Shown: positions 56,198-64,000 of the stretch, piece after piece
Layout: each line of letters begins with the position of its first letter
How positions within the stretch are numbered: the stretch's first letter is position 1
From: Arthrospira sp. PCC 9108
GTDB taxonomy: Bacteria; Cyanobacteriota; Cyanobacteriia; Cyanobacteriales; Microcoleaceae
Direction of reading: 5' to 3'
Length of the DNA: 64,000 bases
NCBI GenBank assembly: GCA_016745315.1
Contig: CP066886.1
Coordinates: forward strand, 6,138,501 to 6,202,500
Made by a program: the position numbers and the translations under genes
Notes under the pieces: generated by a model
The model's input: the letters and a program-made list of their open reading frames with translations, nothing else
Told to the model about the DNA's origin: nothing
Database searches by the model: none

Positions 56198-58339
56198 ATG
56201 CCTAGCTTTTTACTCGAAGTCGGTACAGAAGAATTACCAGCAACCTTTGTCGAAGGCGCGATCGCCCAGTGGGAGGCGATGATTCCCGCCAGCCTAAAAG
56301 AACAATACCTCACCTGCGAGTCGGTGAAAGTGTACGCCACACCGCGAAGACTGGCTGTAGTCATAGCCGGACTGCCCGAACAGCAACCTGATCGCCAAGA
56401 AGAAATCAAAGGTCCCCCCGCCACTGCTGCCTTCAAAGAGGGGAAACCGACGAAAGCAGCGGAAGGTTTCGCGAAAAAACAGAATATCAAATTAGAAGAC
56501 ATCGAAATTCGCCCGACCCCCAAAGGGGATTTCGTGTTTGTCCTCAAACACATTCCCGGACGCAAAACCGCCGAAATTGTAACGGAATTAATACGCCAAT
56601 GGATTAATCGGTTGGAAGGTAAGAGATTTATGCGCTGGGGAGATGGAGATATCCGCTTCCCCCGTCCGATTCGTTGGTTAGTAACCCTACTAGATAAGGA
56701 GATATTACCGCTAAGTATCCCCAACGGTTCCGAAACTATTAGTAGCGATCGCCATAGCCAAGGTCATCGAGTTTTACACCCTAACTCAGTCAGTATTGCG
56801 GAAGCGACGGAGTATGCGGAAACCCTGGGTAAAGCCTTTGTAGAAGTAGATCCGCAGACGCGAAAAACAGCGATCGCCAACCAGGTAAAAGTAGCAGCGA
56901 ACAGCGTAGGCGGCGAGGCGGAAATTCCCGAAGATTTGCTGAATGAAGTGGTTAACTTAGTGGAATGGCCGACAGCGGTAGTGGGAACTTTTGACGGGGA
57001 ATTTTTAGTGCTGCCACCGGAAGTGATTAAAATGGTAATGGTGACACATCAGCGGTATTTCCCAGTCTTAGATACCCAAGGGAATCTGAAACCATATTTT
57101 ATTACTATTTCTAATGGTGATCCAGCCAAAGCTGCCATTATTGCATCGGGGAATGAACGGGTAATCCGCGCCAGATTAGCAGATGGAGAATTTTTCTATA
57201 AAACCGATTTAAAGAAACCCCTAGAAAACTATCTCCCCGACTTGGAAAATGTCACGTTTCAAGAAGATTTGGGTTCAGTTCGCGATAAGGTAAATCGGAT
57301 TATTGCCAATGCCGATCGCATTGCTAAACAGCTAAAAGTAAGCGAAGGGGAACTCGCCCAGATTAAAAGGGCAGCCTTATTATGCAAAGCTGATTTAGTC
57401 TCTCAGATGGTTTATGAATTTCCCGAACTTGAGGGAATCATGGGTGAAAAATATGCTTTAGCTGGCGGGGAATCTGAAGGGGTCGCTAAGGCTATAGTTG
57501 AACATTATCTCCCCAAGGGAGCAAGCGATCGCCTGCCGACAAATATCATTAGTCAAGTGGTCGCCCTAGCTGATAAACTCGACACCCTAGTTAGTATTTT
57601 TGGCTTGGGAATGCTTCCCACAGGTTCATCAGATCCCTTTGCTCTGAGACGGGCGGCTAATGGAGTTCTGAATATTATCTGGTCGGCTGACTTACCTTTA
57701 AATTTGCATGAGTTGCTAAAGGATTTAACGACGGATTTCGTTAATAGTCATCCTAACGCGATGTTAGGTCTGATTCATCATTTAGAAGATTTCTTTTTAC
57801 AGCGCATTCGGACTTTGTTGCAGGACGAGAAATCTATTGATTATGATTTGGTAAATGCGGTGCTGGGAGATGAAGACATAGAATATAAGGAACGCGCATT
57901 ACAAGATTTATTAGATGTACGCGATCGCGCTTTGTTTTTACAAGAAATTCGCGGTGATGGTACCTTAGACATCATCTATGAAACTATCAACCGTTCCACC
58001 CGTCTGGCTAAACAAGGCGACCTCGACACGGGGGAACTTCAACCCGATACGGTGATTAACCCTTCCCTGTTTGAAAAGTCTTCAGAACAGGCATTGATGG
58101 AAGCCCTAGAAAACTTGATACCCAACACTCAAGCAGCACTAGAAACTCGCAATTATCGACAGTTAGTTACAGCCTTAGCAGCAATTGTTCCCACAGTTAC
58201 CCAATTCTTTGACGGTGAAAATAGTGTTTTGGTGATGGACTCTAACCCGAAAGTACAGCGAAACCGTCTCAACCTACTAGGGTTGTTGCGAAATCATGCC
58301 CGTGTACTAGCAGATTTTGGCGCAATTGTCAAGGGGTAA
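56198..58339 (+). CDS. glyS: Glycyl-tRNA synthetase beta subunit
   Basis: 713 residues, normal length for the beta subunit of the alpha2beta2 bacterial-type GlyRS. Family markers are the opening FLLEVGTEELPATFVEGAI, RFMRWGDGDIRFPRPIRWLV, MVMVTHQRYFPVLD, ERVIRARLADGEFFYKTDLK, and DPFALRRAANGVLNIIW in the anticodon-binding half. It works with glyQ, which is not in this window. It lies directly after the tandem array. An antisense frame at 55996-56724 is a shadow. Confidence 0.95.
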   Translation: MPSFLLEVGTEELPATFVEGAIAQWEAMIPASLKEQYLTCESVKVYATPRRLAVVIAGLPEQQPDRQEEIKGPPATAAFKEGKPTKAAEGFAKKQNIKLEDIEIRPTPKGDFVFVLKHIPGRKTAEIVTELIRQWINRLEGKRFMRWGDGDIRFPRPIRWLVTLLDKEILPLSIPNGSETISSDRHSQGHRVLHPNSVSIAEATEYAETLGKAFVEVDPQTRKTAIANQVKVAANSVGGEAEIPEDLLNEVVNLVEWPTAVVGTFDGEFLVLPPEVIKMVMVTHQRYFPVLDTQGNLKPYFITISNGDPAKAAIIASGNERVIRARLADGEFFYKTDLKKPLENYLPDLENVTFQEDLGSVRDKVNRIIANADRIAKQLKVSEGELAQIKRAALLCKADLVSQMVYEFPELEGIMGEKYALAGGESEGVAKAIVEHYLPKGASDRLPTNIISQVVALADKLDTLVSIFGLGMLPTGSSDPFALRRAANGVLNIIWSADLPLNLHELLKDLTTDFVNSHPNAMLGLIHHLEDFFLQRIRTLLQDEKSIDYDLVNAVLGDEDIEYKERALQDLLDVRDRALFLQEIRGDGTLDIIYETINRSTRLAKQGDLDTGELQPDTVINPSLFEKSSEQALMEALENLIPNTQAALETRNYRQLVTALAAIVPTVTQFFDGENSVLVMDSNPKVQRNRLNLLGLLRNHARVLADFGAIVKG

Positions 58340-58349
58340 ATGATAGATT

Positions 58350-58589
58350 TTACAATTCTGTGATGATTTCTTTGGGAAAAAATTTGAATCCATTAAGGAC
58401 AAAAATAACTAACCCAGTCAGAATAACCCAATTAGCCAACAGGAAACTAGAGACAACCGCAACTAAAGCAATGCCTCCTGAGACTAGCTTGATTAATTCT
58501 TCTTGGGTGTAAGTATAAACCAAAACGGCAGCAATAGAGATAGCGATCGCAATTAGGGAAGGTAAATATCCAGCGAGGTTAATTTCCAT
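58350..58589 (-). CDS. Small three-helix membrane protein
   Basis: 79 residues if it starts at MEINLAGYLPS (58589). An in-frame ATG at 58730 would add 47 residues with little membrane character. Three hydrophobic segments are visible (LPSLIAIAISIAAVLVYTY, LVSGGIALVAVVSSFLLA, WVILTGLVIFVLNGFKFF). No family was recognised. It is convergent with glyS, with a 10-bp gap. Confidence 0.6.
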   Translation of the reverse strand: MEINLAGYLPSLIAIAISIAAVLVYTYTQEELIKLVSGGIALVAVVSSFLLANWVILTGLVIFVLNGFKFFPKEIITEL

Positions 58590-58983
58590 GACCATGAGAC
58601 TCCAAGTGGTAACTGTTATGGTTGCTATATCCAAGATAGAAGCCTGTGTAATGATCCAATCAAGCGATGCTGCAACTTTCGTAACTGACCTATAGGGAAA
58701 TTGCCTATAAAAGTTGTCGCATAGTGGCATTGCTGGTTATTGACCGTTATTCCAGGTGACTGTAGCTGTGCTAGTTTCCTGATTGACACAATGACAGTCA
58801 ACTCCGCTGGTGGGAGAAAGATGTTGGAGAGAGAGACAACGGTCGGTTGTTGTCTGGGTGGGGAGAATTTTTAAAAACTCTGGTGGATATGGAAATCATC
58901 TGCGATCGCGAAAATATTGTGCCACCAAAATGGAAAAATTGGGGCACAATAAATATTATGCTGTCACTGAGAATGCGATCGCT

Positions 58984-61042
58984 ATGACCTGCTGCATCAA
59001 CCCCAACTGTCCGCAACCGATAAACCCCGACAACCTGACATATTGTCAAAGCTGTAATACCCCCTAGTTTCACTACTGCGGGGACGCTACCGTATTATTA
59101 AACCCTTGGGAAAAGGAGGCTTTAGCCGCACCTATCTAGCTGAGGATACGGATAACCTCAACCGTCGGTGTGTAGTCAAACAACTGGTAGCGGACGTAAA
59201 AAGTAACTGGGGACTACAAAAGGCAACAGACTTGTTCAAGTTAGAGGCGCAACAATTACAGCAACTAGAAGGAAACCCACAAATTCCGGGAATTTACGGT
59301 TATTTTGAAGAAGATAACTGTCTATATCTCATCCAACAATATATAGAAGGAGAAAACCTGGCGCAACTTTTAGAAGAGGGAGGAATCTGGAATCAAGTAC
59401 AAGTCCGCCAACTGCTAGTCAAATTGCTTCCGGTTTTAGAGTTTATCCATAGTCGCCAGGTAATTCACCGAGATATTAAACCGGAAAATATCATCCATCG
59501 TAGCAGGCTTCCTCAACCGATAAGCGATCGCCATAATTTAACCGCTACCCCTAACCACAGCGCACCCACGATCATTCAAGATCAAGTAGTTACCCAAACC
59601 ACAGAGATCGGTGATTTAGTATTAATTGATTTTGGGGTATCCAAACAACTATCAGAAACGGTGATGGTTAACCCCCTAGGGACCAGAGTAGGTTCAGATG
59701 GTTATGCAGCTTTAGAACAAATGCGCGGAGGAGAAGCCTACGCCGCCAGTGACCTGTACAGTTTGGGTGTCACCTGCTTTCATTTACTCACGGGAATTCA
59801 TCCCTTTGAATTATGGACAGAACAAGGTTATGGCTGGACAAAAAACTGGCGTAATTATCTACCAACTCCTATCAGTCCAGAATTAGGACAAATTCTCGAT
59901 CGCCTGCTTCAGAAAGACCTAAGCGATCGCTACAGCAACGCCACCGAAGTTTTAGGAGACCTGAATTCTAATAGTCATCCTCTCCCAGTGATGTCCTATC
60001 CTTTATTTATGAGATTGTCTCGCCGCCGAAAACCTGCGAAAACGATAGCGATCGCTAGTGCGGCATTATTGTTATTGGGGACGGGTGGAAATATATTATT
60101 AAACAATACCCCCCAGCGGTAATGTCTTGGATAACTCCGGTGGCGGCGTGGAATCAAGCGAGGTTAGGACAAACCTTAACCGGACACACTTCTCAGATAT
60201 TAACTGTGGCTATTACCCCTGATGGTCAAACTCTCGCCAGCGGTAGTCATGATAATACGGTGAGATTATGGAGTTTACAAACCTTTGAACATCTTTCTAC
60301 TTTAACGGGACATGGAGGCGCTATCAACTCAATTGCTATCAGTCCTGATGGTCGAGTTATCGCCAGTGGTAGTCGCGACAATACGGTGAAATTGTGGGAT
60401 CTTCACAGCAAACAAGAAATCGCCACGCTGAAAGGACATGAAAGGGATATTACGACGATCGCTTTTAGTCGAGACGGTAAAACTCTCGCCAGTGGTAGTC
60501 GCGATCATACTATTACTTTATGGGATTTAGAGACTAACGAACTCATTGGTACATTAAGAGGACATAATCATGAAGTTCGCGCAGTGGCTTTTAGTCCTAA
60601 TGGTAGACTCATAGCTAGTGCTTCCCAGGATAATACGGTGAAATTGTGGGATATTGACCGCCGCGAGGAAATCTCGACTTTATTATCCCATGATAAGTCA
60701 GTGAATGCGATCGCCTTTAGTCGAGATGGTCAAACTCTCGCCAGTGGAAGTAGTGATCACACTCTGAAATTATGGGATGTTACAACTAAGGAAGTTATCG
60801 CTACTTTACACGGACATTCACAAGCCATTAAATCTCTCGCCCTGAGTCATGATGGTCGAATTATCGCCAGTGGTGGTGATGATGATACGGTCCAACTTTG
60901 GGACCTCAAAACTAAAGAAGCGATCGCTACCTTGCGAGGACATTCCTCTAAAATTGAAGCGATCGCGTTTTCTCCCAAACGTCCCCTCTTGGTTAGTGGT
61001 AGCCATAATCGCAACCTGGAAATTTGGCAAATTCCTGACTAA
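58984..61042 (+). CDS. Ser/Thr protein kinase fused to WD40 repeats, broken by two frameshifts
   Basis: Three frames make one gene. 58984-59067 encodes a zinc ribbon (MTCCINPNCPQP...YCQSC). 59106-60122 encodes the kinase domain (LGKGGFSRTYL, VVKQL, HRDIKPENII, DFGVSK), followed by a membrane helix, TIAIASAALLLLGTGGNIL. 60122-61042 encodes seven WD40 repeats (GHTSQILTVAITPDGQTLASGS). One extra C in the C5 run at 59060-59064 gives NTPLVSLLRGRYRIIKPLG across the first break. One extra C in the C6 run at 60109-60114 gives NNTPPAVMSWITPVAAWN across the second. The corrected product is about 686 residues, with the propeller outside the membrane. It is a paralogue of the intact gene at 40436. Confidence 0.85.
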
Positions 61043-61201
61043 TCTACCAGCTATTTATAGCAGGGATTATCAAGTCATGATTAAACCGAGGATTTTCGGA
61101 CAGGCTTTGAAAGGGAGATTTTCCATTTATGGTCAACCTGGTTAACCTCAATATCTGGAATAGTCCACGGTGAAAAATTTCAGATTTTCCTAAAAAAACA
61201 G

Positions 61202-61230
61202 TTGACATCAGGTTAATGTCAGGTTACAAT
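61202..61230 (+). promoter_or_regulatory. Consensus sigma-70-type promoter before the Rieske oxygenase gene
   Basis: TTGACA at 61202-61207, a 17-bp spacer, then TACAAT at 61225-61230, 95 bp before the ATG at 61325. The spacer carries the first copy of TCAGGTTA (61208) and a second copy 11 bp later (61219), a direct repeat overlapping the promoter, which may be a binding site for a regulator. Confidence 0.7.
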
Positions 61231-61324
61231 AATGAGTGATTGCTAAAATTAATTTTTCCCTTGATTATTTTAGGATTATCCCTATTGAGCTAGAATTGTA
61301 AGCTGGTGAAATAGAGGCGATCGC

Positions 61325-62368
61325 ATGACCCCAAGTTACCGAAATAGCAGGGACATCAGACAATTAGGGATTAACCCCCATTGCTGGTATGTTGTCAGCA
61401 GCAGCCAGGAAGTCACCAGTAGCCCAGTAGGGGTAATTTTGTGGAATCAGTCGATTGTGTTATTCAGGGACACCCAGGGGAAAATAAACGCCTTAGAAGA
61501 CCGATGTCCCCATCGCCAAGTCAAACTAAGTCACGGAAAAGCGATCGGGGATGAGATAGAATGTATCTATCATGGCTGGAGATTCAATGGTGGTGGAGAC
61601 TGTGCTTATGTACCGTATTTACAGGAGAATCAAAAACCGCCAAAATGCGGAATCAAGACCTATCCAGTGCGAGAATTATATGGATTTATTTGGGTATTTA
61701 TAGGAGAGGAAAAGCCAGATATTGAACCGCTAGAAATTCCCGAATGGGAACACCTGAACTACATAGCCACAGTAGCGACAATTCACACCCAGGCGCACTA
61801 TTCTTTTTTAATCGAAAACCTGATGGATATGTACCACGGCCACCTACACCAAAACTGGCAAGCCTGGACGGAGGCGCAATTAGATTATATCACAGAAACC
61901 GACAATAAAGTTGATGCTTATTATGAAGCACAAAGCTATTATAAAATAGACAAAATCTGGTCAATAGCGCAACTATTTTTTCCTCCTCTGAGAAAACTGC
62001 ATCCCGAAAGGCTGACGGTTAGTTATATCTATCCCCATTGGTATTCTACTCTCGGTGAAGACTTCAAAATCTACTGTTTACTCTGTCCAATGAGTGTTAC
62101 AGAAACTCGTGCCTACTTAATCCATTTTACCTCGCTTAACGCCTTTTGGAGACTGCATAAACTCCCGGTTAAATTTCGTCAATTCATAAAAAACAGCCTA
62201 TTTGGTTGTGCCCAAAAAATGTTAGATGGTTTAGTGGAAGAGGATGTTAGGATGATAGAAGAGGAACAACAGGCGTATCAAAAGCATCCCCAGCGGCGGG
62301 GTTACGAATTAAATAAAGCGATCGCATCTGTTCAGCGAGTGATGAAAAAGCAGGCGATCGCCAATTAA
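61325..62368 (+). CDS. Rieske-type oxygenase (chlorophyllide/pheophorbide oxygenase-like)
   Basis: 347 residues. The Rieske 2Fe-2S motif is CPHRQVKLSHG...CIYHGWRF (C-x-H...C-x2-H), near residues 60-86. The mononuclear iron site fits NLMDMYHGHLHQN (Asp/His/His), near 175. Architecture and spacing match the group with chlorophyllide a oxygenase, pheophorbide a oxygenase and Tic55. The substrate is not decidable, though a pigment or aromatic is likely. It uses electrons from ferredoxin in relatives. It is preceded by a strong promoter. Confidence 0.85.
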   Translation: MTPSYRNSRDIRQLGINPHCWYVVSSSQEVTSSPVGVILWNQSIVLFRDTQGKINALEDRCPHRQVKLSHGKAIGDEIECIYHGWRFNGGGDCAYVPYLQENQKPPKCGIKTYPVRELYGFIWVFIGEEKPDIEPLEIPEWEHLNYIATVATIHTQAHYSFLIENLMDMYHGHLHQNWQAWTEAQLDYITETDNKVDAYYEAQSYYKIDKIWSIAQLFFPPLRKLHPERLTVSYIYPHWYSTLGEDFKIYCLLCPMSVTETRAYLIHFTSLNAFWRLHKLPVKFRQFIKNSLFGCAQKMLDGLVEEDVRMIEEEQQAYQKHPQRRGYELNKAIASVQRVMKKQAIAN

Positions 62369-62380
62369 TCAACTAGCCCT

Positions 62381-64000
62381 CTAATTCTCCTGAGCATCAG
62401 TAGATACAGCGGCTGATTTTAGATTAACAAATAGGTCATAACGGCTGGTGTGGTTGTCAGTGACAGCCGTAGTCAAACCGATAGATTGAACAGCATTTAC
62501 CCAGACTTCTTGTTGAGGAGGTAAAGGGGGTAAAGAGAGGTTTTGGCGATTAAATACCTGTTCAACATTAATATAAAAATTCCCATGTTTAGGACTGAGA
62601 CTAGAGGGGAAAGTTTGTCGGAACAAAGAACTAGAACTAATTGCGGTTTGAGGTTGTGGTATAATCTGATTAGCCACAGCAGCGCCCAAATTCACAAAAG
62701 CGACATCTCCATCTAACCAACCGCGAAGCACAGTAAAGCCGCCATAGGGAGAAGTCCACTGAACCACAGGCTGACCATTAAGTTGAGCATCACCAACTTG
62801 GAAACTGCGACCCCTGAGAATTTCATCTAATTGTTGTAAAGCTGTGTCTGCTGCATTGCGATCGCTGACCCTAATCATAAAAATCAAACCCGCCATAAAC
62901 CTTTGAGGGGTGTCAGGATTAGAAATAGCCGGAATTACAGACAGAGAAAACTCGCCATCCATCCAGCTCAGGAAATCTCGCTGCAACTCCATACCAATAG
63001 ACTCTTGTAAACTAGCAGCCAAAGCCTGTGGATTAAAAGGAGCGATCGGATTAGCATTAGCACCTTGATTATAATCACTCCAGAACTGTTTAAGGTTGCT
63101 GCCACCGAGAGTCATAATTGCCGTATCTGGGATACGTCTGAGCATTCCATCAGTAGAATTCCCAACAGTGAGTTTTCTGTCAGTGTTAGGCCGCAACCAG
63201 GAAACCCCCTGAAAATTAATGCCATTATCTCTTAAAATAGCAGTAGTAGCAAAGCCCTGGTGTCGTTTCAATTGTTCCAAACTTTCTGGGGGAATAGGCT
63301 GCGCCGCAGTCATAGAAGCCAAAGAAGCAGCGACGGGAATATTCAGATAAACCTGAGCAAAAGCCTGGGAATTTCTAATTTGTTGAACTGCTGCCGAATA
63401 TCCAGGAGTAGCAGCGAGGGAAGTATCACCGCGATAAGTATCGATCGCCCTATCGGTAGCACGAGGGTCATCAGAAACCAACAAAAACTCTCTATCGAGG
63501 ACAGCAATAGAGTAATTTTGCAATCGTCCTTGAGTTTCAAATATATCAATTCCCCGGTAGTTACGTTCGAGAATTTCTCCTTGATTTAAAGACTTTCGAG
63601 CCGTCAGAATTTCTTGAGCCCGGAGAGGATTAGCAATAGGAAGTAATAAAATCCTAGCGGAAGTCATGGGAGACTGACGGGGAGTATCACCGGAGGGGGA
63701 AGGCTGACCAGAGACCAGAGCCGGATCTGGCAACCAAGCCATCATCACCTCATTACCAATCCAGGGCTGAATATCCTGCTCAAAATCATAGCCTTGATCA
63801 GTAAAAATGCGATCGCGCCACTGAATTAGCAATTGTTCAAAAGCGGCTTGAGACTGTGAAGTGCCATACTGTTGAAGTGTTTGCCATTTTTGAGGCGAAG
63901 TAGAAACAGAAACAGCCAACAAGGCATCTTGGGGAACAATATTAGCGCCCAAAGGCACATCCCTAATAGTTCTTCTAGCGGTCAACACGAAATAGGCAGC
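62381..64000 (-). CDS. DUF3352 protein, 5' end outside the window
   Basis: At least 539 codons. The open frame runs to the right edge without a stop. The residues before the first possible GTG start (AAYF) are hydrophobic and look like the end of a membrane helix, so the true start is probably beyond 64000. The DUF3352 region is seen in VPQDALLAVSVSTSPQKW, YDFEQDIQPWIGNEVMMAWLPD and RNYRGIDIFETQGRLQNYSIAVLDREFLLVSDDPRAT. It is likely an N-terminally anchored periplasmic protein of unknown function. It is convergent with the Rieske gene. Confidence 0.75.
   Translation of the reverse strand, partial: AAYFVLTARRTIRDVPLGANIVPQDALLAVSVSTSPQKWQTLQQYGTSQSQAAFEQLLIQWRDRIFTDQGYDFEQDIQPWIGNEVMMAWLPDPALVSGQPSPSGDTPRQSPMTSARILLLPIANPLRAQEILTARKSLNQGEILERNYRGIDIFETQGRLQNYSIAVLDREFLLVSDDPRATDRAIDTYRGDTSLAATPGYSAAVQQIRNSQAFAQVYLNIPVAASLASMTAAQPIPPESLEQLKRHQGFATTAILRDNGINFQGVSWLRPNTDRKLTVGNSTDGMLRRIPDTAIMTLGGSNLKQFWSDYNQGANANPIAPFNPQALAASLQESIGMELQRDFLSWMDGEFSLSVIPAISNPDTPQRFMAGLIFMIRVSDRNAADTALQQLDEILRGRSFQVGDAQLNGQPVVQWTSPYGGFTVLRGWLDGDVAFVNLGAAVANQIIPQPQTAISSSSLFRQTFPSSLSPKHGNFYINVEQVFNRQNLSLPPLPPQQEVWVNAVQSIGLTTAVTDNHTSRYDLFVNLKSAAVSTDAQEN

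Noticed and set aside
55996..56724. A 242-codon minus-strand frame overlapping the array end and glyS
   Set aside because: It is antisense to the well-conserved glyS start. Its composition (Ser/Arg-rich, no motif) fits a shadow frame in a codon-biased gene.

Overview
The window reads as a chromosomal piece of a filamentous cyanobacterium, most like Arthrospira/Limnospira (inference). The palindrome GCGATCGC (HIP1) recurs throughout. Oxygenic-phototroph genes are present (chlM, a Rieske oxygenase of the chlorophyll-pathway type), as are families typical of cyanobacteria: Uma2 nucleases, Ser/Thr kinases fused to WD40 propellers, DUF3120, DUF3352 and AMIN-domain amidases. I saw no rRNA, tRNA, CRISPR array, transposase or phage gene.

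Layout. 1-4000: small housekeeping genes, with a leftward group HI0933-type flavoprotein, PspC, chlM, small membrane protein. 4265-7410: a polysaccharide deacetylase followed 2 bp later by a large RTX/Calx-beta/FG-GAP surface protein. 7417-10559: a transglutaminase plus DUF2126 amidoligase gene, split by a frameshift. 10677-11264: a zinc-ribbon protein with a Met-Pro-Lys-Glu repeat. 11668-18895: nine head-to-tail Uma2 (DUF820) genes, nearly identical, with coiled-coil tails of different length. 18952-47999: mostly ordinary genes (ruvA, MFS transporter, JAMM peptidase, dprA, radical SAM protein with an internal duplication, ispD, glycosyltransferase 9, DUF512 protein, uppP, DUF3120, amidase, peroxiredoxin, Nudix, hydrolase, coaX, kinase-WD40, lipoprotein, oligopeptide-binding protein, Kef-type antiporter). 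48132-56098: about 7.9 kb of satellite-like DNA, 25 copies of a 322-324 bp unit with no ORF above 60 codons. 56198 to the end: glyS, a small membrane protein, a second kinase-WD40 gene broken by two frameshifts, a Rieske oxygenase, and a DUF3352 protein that runs off the right edge.

Main points. (1) Every unit of the 48-56 kb array carries the same 31-codon ORF behind a good ribosome-binding site. The divergent left-end copy keeps a 30-codon version. This is a possible multi-copy micropeptide locus; coding is not proven. (2) Local tandem amplification occurs at three scales here: the 323-bp satellite, the 0.75-0.85 kb Uma2 genes, and the 393-bp repeat inside the radical SAM gene. (3) Four genes carry five frameshifts, and each is repaired exactly by adding one base to a C/G run of 5-7. 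This suggests homopolymer undercalls in the assembly, or less likely real slippage. Products and domains were assigned by reading the translations; no database search was possible.
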